Part shown: positions 46,792-57,800 of the stretch, in pieces
Layout: each line of letters opens with the position of its first letter
How positions within the stretch are numbered: the stretch's first letter is position 1
Assembly (NCBI RefSeq): GCF_042427745.1
Contig: NZ_JBHMFA010000005.1
Length of the DNA: 64,000 bases
From: Algibacter miyuki
Lineage (GTDB): Bacteria; Bacteroidota; Bacteroidia; Flavobacteriales; Flavobacteriaceae
Strand: one strand, 5' to 3'
Position numbers and translations under genes: made by a program
Notes under the pieces: model-generated
Told to the model about the DNA's origin: nothing
What the model saw: only the letters and a program-made list of their open reading frames with translations
Databases searched by the model: none

Positions 46792-48213
46792 ATGAAAATA
46801 TATTTTTCAATAGTATTAATCTCACTCTCCTTTTTTGGTTGTAAAAAAGATACTGCCGGAATGGGCAGCGATTTTGCATACATTGGTGGCGAAATAATTA
46901 ATCCTATTGAAAACACCATCATATTAACAAGTCAGGATAAAACAACCGACACCATTAAATTAGATGGTAGAAACCGTTTTATATATAAAATTGAAGATTT
47001 AAAACCTGGACTATACACCTTTAAACACGGTAGCGAATTTCAACTAATACTACTAGAACCAAACGATAGTTTACTCTTTAGATTAAATACTTTTGATTTT
47101 GATGAATCGTTAGTTTATACCGGTCGTGGTGCAAAACAAAATAATTTTTTATTAAATGAGTTTTTAGAAAATGAGAAAACCGAAAAATCAATTCATAAAT
47201 CTCGAAGTTTAAGTCCAAAAGATTTCAGTAGAAAAACAGACTCTGTTAGACAAGCTCAAATTAATAAGTTTAAAGCCTTTAAAAACAAACATGAGGTAAG
47301 TAAAACTTTCGAAAATTTAGTTCTAGAACATATCAATTACTCCTACTACGCGAGTAAAGAAACCTATCCTTTTAGACGTACAAGACAGCAAGTACTGGAA
47401 GCTTTTAACTCGTTACCAAACGATTTTTATGCCTATAGAAAAAATGTAGATTATAATGATGTAGATTTAAAAAACTTCTTTGCTTACAAATGGTTTTTAA
47501 AATCGAACATTAGTAACATCGCGTTAAAAAAACACATGAGTCACTGTGCTAATGAAGATTTTAAACGTGGGCGTTCGCTTTGCTTTAATTTAGATCGTCT
47601 TAAATTTATTGATAGCTTAGTATCGGATTCAGATTTAAAAGAAGAACTACTTTACCATTACACCGTTAAGTTTTTATCTACAAGTGAAAATAACGAAGGT
47701 ATCAGCGTTGTTCTACAAAACTACTTGGATAAAACCGAAAATGAGAAGGGTAAAAAAATGATTATGAAATTTGCTGATGCCATAGAAAAATTAGCACCAG
47801 GTAATCGCTTACCTAATTTAGAAATTGTGGACTACCAAAACAACACGAAGCAAATTAATAAGGTTTTAAAAGGTACCACGGTAATTACTTTTTGGTCTAA
47901 TATGTATTACGACCACTTTATGGAAAACCACAGAAAAATAAGAAACTTAAAAAAGAAATATCCAGAAGTTACCTTTATTAGCATTAATATAGATAACCAC
48001 AATCCGAATAAAGCCATGCATACGCTACGTAGTAATTTCGGCTTTAACAACGAGTACTTTTTAAAAACACCTATAGAGTCTACCGAAAAATTGGCCATTC
48101 ACCCGATGACAAAAACCTTTATTCTGGATAAAAATAAAACTATTGTAAATAGCAATACAAATATTTTCTACGGAAGTTTTGAAGGGCAGCTCCTTGGCTT
48201 ATTAAACAACTAA
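46792..48213 (+). CDS. TlpA-like lipoprotein without the thioredoxin cysteines
   Basis: A 473-residue protein. The signal sequence ends in LSFFGC, a lipobox with Cys17, so it is a lipoprotein. Residues 30-120 resemble the N-terminal DUF4369-like beta domain of Bacteroidota thiol-disulfide lipoproteins. Residues 340-473 are a thioredoxin-like domain: VITFWSNMYYDH near 364-375, where WCxxC is expected but reads Y372-x-x-H375, then KKYPEVTFISINID and a cis-Pro-like HPMTKTFILDK. Redox activity through a CxxC pair is therefore excluded; a binding or chaperone role is inferred. TATTTTTG at 46744-46751 may be its -7 box. Confidence 0.82.
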   Translation: MKIYFSIVLISLSFFGCKKDTAGMGSDFAYIGGEIINPIENTIILTSQDKTTDTIKLDGRNRFIYKIEDLKPGLYTFKHGSEFQLILLEPNDSLLFRLNTFDFDESLVYTGRGAKQNNFLLNEFLENEKTEKSIHKSRSLSPKDFSRKTDSVRQAQINKFKAFKNKHEVSKTFENLVLEHINYSYYASKETYPFRRTRQQVLEAFNSLPNDFYAYRKNVDYNDVDLKNFFAYKWFLKSNISNIALKKHMSHCANEDFKRGRSLCFNLDRLKFIDSLVSDSDLKEELLYHYTVKFLSTSENNEGISVVLQNYLDKTENEKGKKMIMKFADAIEKLAPGNRLPNLEIVDYQNNTKQINKVLKGTTVITFWSNMYYDHFMENHRKIRNLKKKYPEVTFISINIDNHNPNKAMHTLRSNFGFNNEYFLKTPIESTEKLAIHPMTKTFILDKNKTIVNSNTNIFYGSFEGQLLGLLNN

Positions 48214-48229
48214 AAACAACTAAAAGCTA

Positions 48230-49033
48230 CTACAGCTTATAGTGATTCATCAGCATTTTTTCATACATCTTATCCGGAAGAATTCGTTTTAGAACAATCG
48301 AAAATTTCTGCATAAACACACCAACTTTGTAATGAATTTTAGGGTTCTTATCATTTATAATATTTAGGACTGCTTTAGCCATGATATCCGGATCACTCCC
48401 ACCATCTACATGTTCATCCATTAAACGCAAAGTATCACCATAAGGCTTTTTATAAGGCGAATTCTCTAACAATGGCGCATGATATCGTCCTGCTGCAATA
48501 TTAGTTGCAAAATCGCCAGGCGCTACATTACTCATTTTTATATTAAAATCTTTAAGTTCCATTCTAAAAGCTTCCGTTAGGAGTTCTAAGGCCCCTTTAC
48601 TCGCGCTATAAACGCCACGGTATGGCAATCCCATATAACCAGCAATGGAGGTTACATTTATAATTAAACCAGAATTTTGCTTACGCATTTGCGGCAACAC
48701 CGCTTTTATCACATTTATAGGTCCAAAAAAATTTGTATCAAAGTTGTTTTTAATTTCAGCTTCTGGAATTTCTTCAATAGGTCCTGTAATTCCAGCTCCC
48801 GCATTATTAATAACTACGTCTATTTTGCCTTCTTTTGCAATAATGGCAGACACCGTTTTGGCAATGGTTTCATTATCTTTTACATCTAAAGCTAAAATAG
48901 GAAACTTACTTTCTTTATATTTTTGGGGGCTTCTACTGGTGCCATAAACTACAAATCCGTTAGTTTTTAAAAATTCTCCAATAGATTTTCCTATACCCGA
49001 AGAACCTCCTGTTATTAATACAACTTTAGACAT
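48230..49033 (-). CDS. Short-chain dehydrogenase/reductase
   Basis: A 267-residue classical SDR. The Rossmann cofactor motif TGGSSGIGKS is at residues 8-17, NNAGAGI near 87, the catalytic serine in VTSIAG near 137, and Y-x3-K in YSASKGAL near 152. NAD(P)(H)-dependent reduction of a ketone or aldehyde is inferred. The GTSRSPQK segment after the second strand favours NADP(H), which needs a basic residue there. The C-terminal 25 residues are basic. It converges with the TlpA-like gene at a 16-base gap. The substrate is unknown. Confidence 0.9.
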   Translation of the reverse strand: MSKVVLITGGSSGIGKSIGEFLKTNGFVVYGTSRSPQKYKESKFPILALDVKDNETIAKTVSAIIAKEGKIDVVINNAGAGITGPIEEIPEAEIKNNFDTNFFGPINVIKAVLPQMRKQNSGLIINVTSIAGYMGLPYRGVYSASKGALELLTEAFRMELKDFNIKMSNVAPGDFATNIAAGRYHAPLLENSPYKKPYGDTLRLMDEHVDGGSDPDIMAKAVLNIINDKNPKIHYKVGVFMQKFSIVLKRILPDKMYEKMLMNHYKL

Positions 49034-49179
49034 AATTATTTAAATGATTTTAAGAGTACAAAATTAACAATGAATTTTAATAAATCGCTTAATTTATAAG
49101 ATAGTTTTAAAATGAAGAAAGGCTTTAAAACTAAAAAATCCTGATTCGCCTAGGCTTTCAAGATTTCAATTTATGGTAT

Positions 49180-49280
49180 AAAAAAAGGCAAGCTACCTAC
49201 ATCACACTGCTCAACCATTTACCTTTGCTGCGTTCCCGCCCTGGAGGATTCAACAGGAGCTAGTTGTGTAGGACTTGCCG
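49180..49280 (-). ncRNA. ffs: Signal recognition particle RNA, small bacterial type
   Basis: Read on the minus strand from about 49280. The outer helix GGCAAG / CTTGCC pairs 49274-49279 with 49187-49192. The conserved core, written on the minus strand, is CAGGGCGGGAACGCAGCAAAGG (plus about 49223-49244), matching the domain IV pattern with its GGAA tetraloop and AGCA asymmetric loop that bind Ffh. A run of seven T's on the minus strand (49180-49186) ends it. It has no Alu domain. A perfect promoter lies just upstream. Confidence 0.95.
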
Positions 49281-49284
49281 GCTG

Positions 49285-49314
49285 CAAATATACAATCTTT
49301 TAAAAATATAACAA
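49285..49314 (-). promoter_or_regulatory. Promoter of the SRP RNA gene
   Basis: On the minus strand TTG (plus 49312-49314), a 19-base spacer and TATATTTG (plus 49285-49292). The outer helix of the RNA begins 5-6 bases after the -7 box, so promoter and product agree. It is a useful local reference for the -33/-7 consensus of this genome. Confidence 0.85.
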
Positions 49315-49368
49315 TGATTTTTTAAACTGATTTTAAATAAATATCTTGCTAAAAATAAAAAGTACAAA

Positions 49369-50403
49369 ATGAAAATATTCAAATCCCTAATAATCATATT
49401 TTTAGTATCACTAGTTGTGGCTTGCGGATCTAATAACGGACTGAAAAAAAATGATTTTCACATCACTTCTAATGCCGAAAAAGGCAATATTTCTATTGAT
49501 GAAACCTTAAAACTTAATTTAGACAATAAAAAAAATCATGTTATTGATTCCGTTTCTTATGCCTTAAACGGAAAAAGAATTGAAGCAACTACCGCTTTAA
49601 GCAATTTCAAATTAGGCAAACATCCTCTAGATGCTACGGTATATTTTAATGGTGAGCATCAAAAAATAAATTCATCTATTACTATTCTGAATAATGAATC
49701 TCCTAAAATTTTTACTTATGAAATTATAAACGAATACCCTCACGATATTACATCGTACACCCAAGGTTTAGAATTTCATAATGATACCTTATATGAAAGT
49801 ACTGGGCAGCACAAAGAATCTAAACTTAGAAAAGTAGATTACAAAACAGGTGAAGTACTTAAAAACGTGAATTTAGCCGATGAATATTTTGGTGAAGGAT
49901 TAACTATTTTAAACGACAAAATATACCAGTTAACTTGGCAAAAAGGCACTGGTTTTGTGTACGACTTACATACGTTTGAAAAAATAAACAGCTTTAAATA
50001 TGGGCAAAGTAAAGAAGGTTGGGGACTATCTAACAACGGTAAATCAATTTATAAAAGTGATGGTACCGAAAAAATCTGGACATTAAACCCGGATACTTTA
50101 GTTGAAGAAGATTTTATTCAAGTATTTACCAATAAAGGAAAAATTATTGGTATTAATGAAATGGAATGGATTGAAGGTCATATTTACGCCAACCGCTACC
50201 AAAAAGATGGTGTAGCCATTATAAACCCAGAAAACGGAGCTGTTGTAGGTGTGATAGACTTTTCGCCGCTAAAAAAGCTAGTAACACAACATGACGGTTT
50301 AGATGTTTTAAACGGCATTGCTTACAACCCAACAACCAAAACGGTATTTGTTACAGGTAAAAGATGGGATAAAATATTTGAAGTGAAAATTATACAAAAA
50401 TAA
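49369..50403 (+). CDS. Glutaminyl-peptide cyclotransferase (lipoprotein)
   Basis: A 344-residue protein of the plant/bacterial-type glutamine cyclotransferase family, which turns N-terminal Gln into pyroglutamate. The N-terminal signal ends in VVACGS, a lipobox with Cys19. An N-terminal beta domain (about 30-115) precedes a five-bladed propeller with YTQGLEFHNDTLYES near 131, EYFGEGLTILNDKIYQLTWQ near 168, SKEGWGLSNNGKSIY near 212 and INEMEWIEGHIYANRYQ near 261. In Bacteroidota this enzyme acts on exported proteins at the periplasmic membrane after signal-peptide cleavage (the 'Q-rule'). Several proteins here have such sites. A terminator follows. Confidence 0.92.
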   Translation: MKIFKSLIIIFLVSLVVACGSNNGLKKNDFHITSNAEKGNISIDETLKLNLDNKKNHVIDSVSYALNGKRIEATTALSNFKLGKHPLDATVYFNGEHQKINSSITILNNESPKIFTYEIINEYPHDITSYTQGLEFHNDTLYESTGQHKESKLRKVDYKTGEVLKNVNLADEYFGEGLTILNDKIYQLTWQKGTGFVYDLHTFEKINSFKYGQSKEGWGLSNNGKSIYKSDGTEKIWTLNPDTLVEEDFIQVFTNKGKIIGINEMEWIEGHIYANRYQKDGVAIINPENGAVVGVIDFSPLKKLVTQHDGLDVLNGIAYNPTTKTVFVTGKRWDKIFEVKIIQK

Positions 50404-50465
50404 CAGCGTTTAAATAGAACCTTATTATCTAAGGTGATTTTTAATTATCTATAAATTTTTAATTC

Positions 50466-50504
50466 AAGTCGGAAAGGTGGTTATTCAGCTTTCCGACTTT
50501 TTTG
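50466..50504 (+). terminator. Terminator of the glutaminyl cyclase gene
   Basis: Stem AAGTCGGAAAG (50466-50476) / CTTTCCGACTT (50489-50499), 12-base loop, then a T-run. Confidence 0.92.
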
Positions 50505-50533
50505 TTTTCAGGATTTCTTCAATCTAAAAAATA

Positions 50534-51508
50534 TTACTTATGCACCGCACTTTGCGTACATGGGCAATTACTAATACCTTGTAAGAAATCGAAACCAATA
50601 GTGATTACGTGGGTTCCAGAATTATAGCTAGATAAGCCATTTGTGGTAACTTGATAGGCATATCCAAAATAAAAAATATTCTTTTTAAAACCAGCCATTG
50701 GCCCAATATTTAAAGGCTTCATAAATTGATCATTAAGAAAACGGTATGAAATTCCAGCCCAATAATAATCTTCACTTCTATTGAATTTACGCACCTTAAA
50801 GTTTAAATCGGTTGCCGAACGTTGATCGCTGGCAAACATTTGATAAAAAACAGAAGGTTCAAATTCCAATCTACTTTTCTTCGGCCCCTGAAATGTATAT
50901 CCGGAATAGACTTGAAAATTCAGCAGTAAATTAGGTTCTAATTTTCTAAAATCCTCAATCTTTTTTGCTAAAATATTATTAGCATTAACACTTAAAAAGA
51001 AACCATGATTTCGGTATAAAGCGCCCACATCAAAATTTTGATTTGATGTTTTCCTATCATCCGTAATAAAAGGATCGATTACGGGGTTCTCAATAGTTGT
51101 ATTGAATTTATCAATATCTATTCTAAAATTATTAAGGTTGAATGATATGCCCAATGATAAGTATTGTTTAGAATAATAATCTAAAATAAGGTGATGTGCA
51201 AACGAAAATTTAGCCCCTGTTTGAATGGTGTACCCGTTACTATCATTATAAAGCGACACACCAATACCTGAACGATCAGCAATTCTAAAATCAACATAAG
51301 CCGATTGATTATCTGGTGCATCTTTAATGCCCACCCATTGGGTAAGTCCGTTGGCACGAATTCTTAAATTATCGCCAATTCCAGCATAGGTTGGAGATAT
51401 TACAAAATCATTTTCGGCCAAATGTTGTGTAAAAACAGGTAAATTCAATTCTTGGCCAAACGTGTTGGTTGCTATAATGAGGAGGAAATAGATTAATATA
51501 TTTTTCAT
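50534..51508 (-). CDS. sprF: PorP/SprF-family T9SS outer-membrane protein
   Basis: A 324-residue outer-membrane barrel. The start is taken at 51508 (MKNILIYF), giving a clean signal peptide ending NTFG before Gln; an upstream in-frame Met would add ten polar residues. The mature start, QELNLPVFTQHLAENDFVISPTYAGIGDNLR, is the conserved PorP/SprF opening (Q-L-P...N-P-A/T-Y-A-G). These proteins assist secretion or anchoring of specific T9SS clients. It begins 41 bases after the adhesin's stop codon, matching the sprB-sprF order known in Flavobacterium johnsoniae, so the two are probably one transcript. Confidence 0.92.
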   Translation of the reverse strand: MKNILIYFLLIIATNTFGQELNLPVFTQHLAENDFVISPTYAGIGDNLRIRANGLTQWVGIKDAPDNQSAYVDFRIADRSGIGVSLYNDSNGYTIQTGAKFSFAHHLILDYYSKQYLSLGISFNLNNFRIDIDKFNTTIENPVIDPFITDDRKTSNQNFDVGALYRNHGFFLSVNANNILAKKIEDFRKLEPNLLLNFQVYSGYTFQGPKKSRLEFEPSVFYQMFASDQRSATDLNFKVRKFNRSEDYYWAGISYRFLNDQFMKPLNIGPMAGFKKNIFYFGYAYQVTTNGLSSYNSGTHVITIGFDFLQGISNCPCTQSAVHK

Positions 51509-51549
51509 TTGAATATTTTTAAAGTTAAACATAAACACGAGCTACTTCA

Positions 51550-51830
51550 CTATCTGTAAAGTGTAAAATGTCCAACAAATTCTTGATTATTTCGACTATC
51601 ATTAAGTTTTACCACATACCAATAATCTCCGGTAGGCAACTCTTTACCATGATATTTTCCATCCCATTTTTGACCCGCTTTTAAAGTAGCCACTACACGA
51701 CCGTAGCGATCAAAAATATCGAACGTTAAATCGTTGTAAATTGATGTACAACCTGGGCCCCATTCATCTAAAACTCCATCGCCATTAGGTGTAAAGTAAT
51801 TGGTGATACAGACATCAACAAATTCAAAAT
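51550..51830 (-). other. T9SS type B C-terminal sorting domain of the adhesin
   Basis: The last ~90 residues. Landmarks are ITNYFTPNGDGVLDE, FDIFDRYGRVV, KAGQKWDGKYHGKELPTGDYWY and a final FTLYR. The pattern matches the gliding-motility (CHU_C-type) C-terminal domain that targets large proteins to T9SS with a PorP/SprF partner. Confidence 0.92.
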
Positions 51831-54800
51831 AACTTGTTACGGTTGCTGTACAGCCATTTCTATCGGTTACCGTTACGGTGTAATCTCCAGATTCGTAATA
51901 CACAAATGTGTTTTCACTTCCTACAGATTCTCCATTAAAAGTAAATTCATAAGGTGCTACGCCTCCTGTTGCCGTTGCTTCAATTTGGTTTAAACCTCCT
52001 TGTTTAATAGCTAACGCTAATGGTGTTACGCTATCCACATCAAAAAGCACGGTTGTTTTAATACAGCCATTGGTATGTCTAACATCAATATAATGCCCTA
52101 CGCCTGCTGGCACATTTACAAAAACATTACTCGCTTGGTAAGCACCACCATTTAATGAATAATCTAAATCGGTTAAATCAGTAATACTATCGTCAACAAA
52201 AACAGTTACTGAATTACTCGACACATTATTAACACAACCAAAAGCGACCTCAACTTCAGGATTAATTAATACTGACTCTGGGAACGTAATATTCCACTCC
52301 GTTTCACAACCTAAATTATCACGAACATAAACCACATGGTCTCCACCACTTAAGTTAGTAAAATCGAATTGTGTTTGAGTTGCTCCTCCTAATGTATAAC
52401 CAGCAGTAAGATCGTCTAGAACAACGCTATATGGCATTTCACCACCAACAAGCTCGACACTAAACTCACCATCCATATCGCCTTCACAAACCTCAGGGAA
52501 TGTAGAATTTGGTACAAGACTCAATAACAGAGGCACAGCATCTTCTACTTCAAAATCTATAATTACAAAACACCCTAACTCATCTTGAACAACAGCTTGG
52601 TAAGTTCCTGGTGCTAATTGATCAAAAGTAGAATCGTCAAAAAATTGATCTAATCGAGGTGAAATAGCATATTTAATAATCCCTGTTCCTCCTGTTGCTG
52701 TAATGTCCAATACTCCATTGTTGACCCCTGGGCAGGTTACATTTGAAACCACATAACTTACATTTAAAGGATTTACAGGTCCTGTAATTGCAATTGGAAT
52801 ACTCGTTTCTAAACAATCTCCACTTTCTACTTCTACTAAATAATTTCCTTCAGGAAGTGCAGTAAAAACCCCTGGACTATTTTGAGTTGGCGCCGGAGTA
52901 ATATCGTTTCCTGAACCATCTTGTAGCGTATAAATATAATTTCCTAAACCTCCTGATGCTGTAGCAATAATAACTCCCGTAGTATCACCTGTACAATTAA
53001 TAGTTGCATTAGTTGTATCTAAATTAACTTGTAGGTTTGGTAAAGCATCTACGGTAATCTCGTTTGATGCATTTGCTGTACAGCCGTTTGCATCTCTCAC
53101 AAAATAAGTATAAACTCCTGGTGCAGCATCGAAAGTAATGCTAGATACAAATGTACCTATAACTACTGCAAAGTCACTGGTTTCACTATATTCATAAGCG
53201 CCAGTTCCTCCTGATGCACTTAAAGTTAACTCGGCACTATTGATACACGTTGGTGATGTAGATTTTGCTAATACGGCTTCTACTTCTGTAGGTGCTGTAA
53301 TTACAATATCTGCTGAAGTTTCACTACAACTATAACCATCGGTTACGGTTACATTATAAGTTCCTGCGCCTAAACCTGGGAACGATGTTCCTGTTTGTGG
53401 ACCAGATGACGTTACCGTTGGTGAAACCATATTAAGTGTATATGTGTAGTTACTACCTTGTCCGCCTACTGTACTAGTAACCGTTATAGTTGAATTACTA
53501 TCTGCAAAACAGTTTAGTAAAGTAATATCTGCACTCGCTGTTAAATTAATTGGCGTTGGATTTACTAATAACACATCAATAGCATCTTCACAACCTGAGC
53601 TATCTTTTACAGTAACTGTATAATTTCCGGCCACTAAATCTGTGAAATTACTTTCAGTTCCAAACGGTACTACAACCGTTCCGCCTGTATTTGATAACTG
53701 GTATTCATAAGCACCTGGCCAACCACCTGTAGCACTTGCAGAAATAGAACCATCGTTATTACCCGTTACACAAGTAATAGCTGTATGTGTTTCTGATATA
53801 GCTAAAGCTGCTGTTGGTGCAGTAATAGTAAAGTTTTTATTTACTGTACAAAAAGGTGCATTTGTTAAAGTAGCTGTAATTCTATACGTTCCGGATAAAA
53901 GTCCTGAGATATTAACTGGCCCAGCGTTTGTTACTATTCCGGTTGTAACCGAATTACCTAAATAATCGAATACTTCATAATTAAATGCTCCTGCATCATC
54001 TACAGGTGAAGGTGTTCTATCTATAAAAGTAACATCTACACTACCATCATTAGCACTAAAACAAGTAACATCAACTACATTATCTACAGTAAGATCGAAT
54101 GTATCAGGGTTACTAACATAGTGTACATCTTGTACCATACAACCCGTATCCAAATTAACAACTGTAGCTAAATAATTACCAATTGATAAACCTGTAAAGT
54201 TTCCTGTTGTATTCACTTGGCTATAAATTCCGCCGTTTACACTGCCAACCACATCTTCTAAAGTGAATTGTAAGTTTGTTGGCGTACCACCTGATGTTGT
54301 TACAGAAATTGTAACATCTTCATCATTTGTACACGTAATAGCATTATCAATAGTAATTGTTAAGTCATCTAAAGAAATAAATGGATTAACCGAAGCCGAA
54401 GTAGAACCTAAACATCCTTTATCGTCATATACATTTATGGTGAATGTTCCTCCTAAAGTATTCGTTACTGTGTAAACATTACTAGAATTAGATTGAACAA
54501 CAACACCATCGGCATCTCTAATAAATTCATAAGTAATAAAATTACCAGAACCACCAGACACACCTGCTACCGTTATTGTAGCATAGTTTGATGTATTTGT
54601 ATTTGCTACACAAGCAAACTCTTCAACTGTTGGTGCAGGAACTACAATAGCGGTTGGCGTACCTACTGATACAATTTCTGTTTCGGTACAACCTCTTCCT
54701 GAAGTTACCTCAACAGTATAGTTTCCTGTTGGTAAACCTGTAAATACATTTGAGCTTTGCGCAGTTACCGTTGTTGGTCCCGCAATAATAGCGTAAGTAT

Positions 54801-57800
54801 ATAAAGGATTATCATTAGTTGCATCTAAATCTACAGTAATAACACCATCGCTATCACCAAGACACGTAACACCTATTGCTGTTGCAGTAAAGCTAACCGG
54901 AGTTGCTTGATCTAAATTAACTCCAACTGTATTTGTACAGTTTGTTACTGTATCTGTAATAGTTACAGTATAGTTGGTTAAGGCAGCAAGACCTGAAAAT
55001 GTACTTCCTGTTTGTGTTATTGATGCTGAAGGACTAATGCTGAATGCATAAGAACCAGAACCTCCAGTACCTGATACTGTAATCTCTCCATCGTTTACAT
55101 TACAACTTGGTAATGCTTCGATAGTAGATGTAACATCTACAACATCGTAAACAGTTATTGGCGTTGCATTTGTAAATGTACAACCGTTACCATCTTTAAT
55201 AGTTACAAAATACGTTCCTTGATTGTTAACAGAGAATGTTGTACCTGCTTGAAAGCCTTCCCCTATAGAATACTCAAACGGCACAACACCTGTTGGATTG
55301 GTTACTGTAAACGAGTAAACATCCCCTGTTAAATTACATTGATTTAATGCTAAAGTTGGCACATCTACCGTTGGTAAAGCATCGGTAGTAATCACAACAT
55401 CTATAAAATCTGTACAACCGTTGCTATCCATAACCCAAACATCCCAATTTGTGTTTGTTGCTGGGTCTAAAGTAGCGCTTGCACTATTTGTATAATCTCC
55501 TGTACTTGGTACCACACCGTCTTCAACAAAAGCATATTGATATGGAGCTGTACCATTACTTGCCGTTACACTTACTTGTGCACCAACATTACAATTTGCA
55601 TTAATATTAGTGGCTTCTACAAGTGTTAATAAAGCAGGCTCACTAACATTAATAGTTGCTGTACTTATACAGTTTGTAGCCTCATCGGTAACTATTATAG
55701 TTTGGTTACCAACAGACAATCCTGTTAAATTTATAGTAGAACTTGTTTGTCCTGTTACTGCTGTACCTCCATTTATAGTATAACTATAAGTGCTTGCAAA
55801 GTTAGCTACTGTAAAATCTACAGCGCCATCGTTTCCGGTTGTACAACTAACATCGTCTACTAATAATCCTGATACTGTAATATTAGTAACTGGGTTTATA
55901 GTATAAGATTCTGTGTAATAACATCCACTAGCATCGGTAACTGTAAATACATAATCACCAACTGCTAATCCTGGAAAAACACCAGTTCCGTTTGATGCAA
56001 CACTTGCTGCAGGAGCTATAATTTCAAAAGTAAATGGAGCAATACCATTTGTTACTGTTAAAGTTACCTCGCTTGTTGTAACATCGCAAGTAATAGCTGT
56101 TGCAGCAAAATCTAAATCGGTTGGAGCATCTGTTGGAGGCACCATCACATCTATAGAAGTCTCACTAATACAACCATTGGCATCTTTTACAAAAGCTGAA
56201 ACTGTTCCAGAATTGTAAGTATTAAATGTATTTGTAGATGTATAATTTGCACCACCATCAAAACTGTAAGTATAAGGTGATGTACCACCACTACCTGTAA
56301 CTATTACAATAGCTTGTTGTGTTGCGTTTCCTGCTCCACATGTTAACTCTTGTGTTAAAACTCCAGAACCTGTAACAATTGTAGGTTCTGTAATAGTCAC
56401 TGAAACTGGAAAAGACTCACAATTTTTGCTGTCTCTAACAACAATATCGTAAGATCCTTCGCTTAAATTACTAAATACATTTGAAGCCTGAAAAGCACCA
56501 CCATCGATACTATATTCAAAAGGCGCTACTCCTCCTGTTGCTGTGACAGTAACACTTCCGTCTGCACCTAAATTACAAGTTACATTAGTTTGAACCGTAG
56601 TTAATGTTGGAATTATTGCATCTTCAACAACAATTACTCCAGATTCCGCGATACAATTTTGTGTATCCGTAACTCTAAATTGATATGTTCCACTTGTAGC
56701 TGCCGTGTAAGGCGAACCAGCTATGGCAACATAACCAGTACTATTATAATCAACTTCATAGGTATAGGTTCCTGTTCCTCCAGAAGGTGTTAAATCTATA
56801 GTAGCACCAGGTGTTACTGTACAATCTATTTCTTTTGAAAGATTAGCATCTAATAAAATTGGAGCGTTTACAATGTAAGTTTGTGTTGCAATACAACCAT
56901 TTCCATCTTGGACACTTAAAGTATAAGTTTGCGCTGCCGTAATAGTAAAATTAGGACTAGATTGATATGCGCCACCAATGCTGTAAGTTAAAGGTGTAAT
57001 AGCTGTACCAGTACCTTCAACTAAAGTTATATTAATTGGTGTTCCATCAAAACATTGCGGAGCCACTGTATTTAATGTTGGTTCCGGATCTTTAATAATA
57101 GTTTCCTGTTCAAACCTAACACAACCGTAAGCATCTCGGACATACACATCGTAAACTCCTGCTGCTAATTTAAATGTATTAGAAGTTCCCCAAGCTGTAT
57201 CGTCTACGCTACCACCTGTTAAAACAGTCTGATATTCGTAAGGTGATGTTCCGTCTTTAGCTATAGCTGAAATAATACCCAACTCATTACAAGTTTCATT
57301 TTTTGTAGATGAAGCTGTTATGCTTAATTCAATAGCCGATTCTGTAATGTTAAATGAACTTGTAACCACACTACAACCTACGTTAACTCCAACAGTTTCT
57401 TCAATAACTATAACATAATTACCAAAATCTAATAGACCTAAATCTGTAACTGTTAAAGTACCATTGGCAGGTACAGTTCCTGTTCCAGATACACCTGTTG
57501 TTGTAACAGATTGCGAATTATAAATTTCATAATTAACAATGGTATCAATACCATAAATACTGTTAATATCAAAAGAAACGGTACCATCTGCACTACCTGT
57601 ACAAGTAATGTTGTTAGGAACAATTGAAGTTGTTGTTAATGATGAGCTTGTTGGCACTGCTGTATCCGATGTTTCATAGTAATAACATCCTGTAAATTCA
57701 TCAAAAACAATAAATGTGTAAGTTGCTCCTGGAATTAAACCTGCAAAAGTTGTTTTTTCACTACCAACAGCGTCTTCATCTTGCCATGCTCCACTTGGTG

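Noticed and set aside
49180..49280. A terminator or attenuator before the glutaminyl cyclase gene
   Set aside because: The conserved domain IV core, outer helix, promoter and U-tail on the minus strand identify it as the SRP RNA gene.
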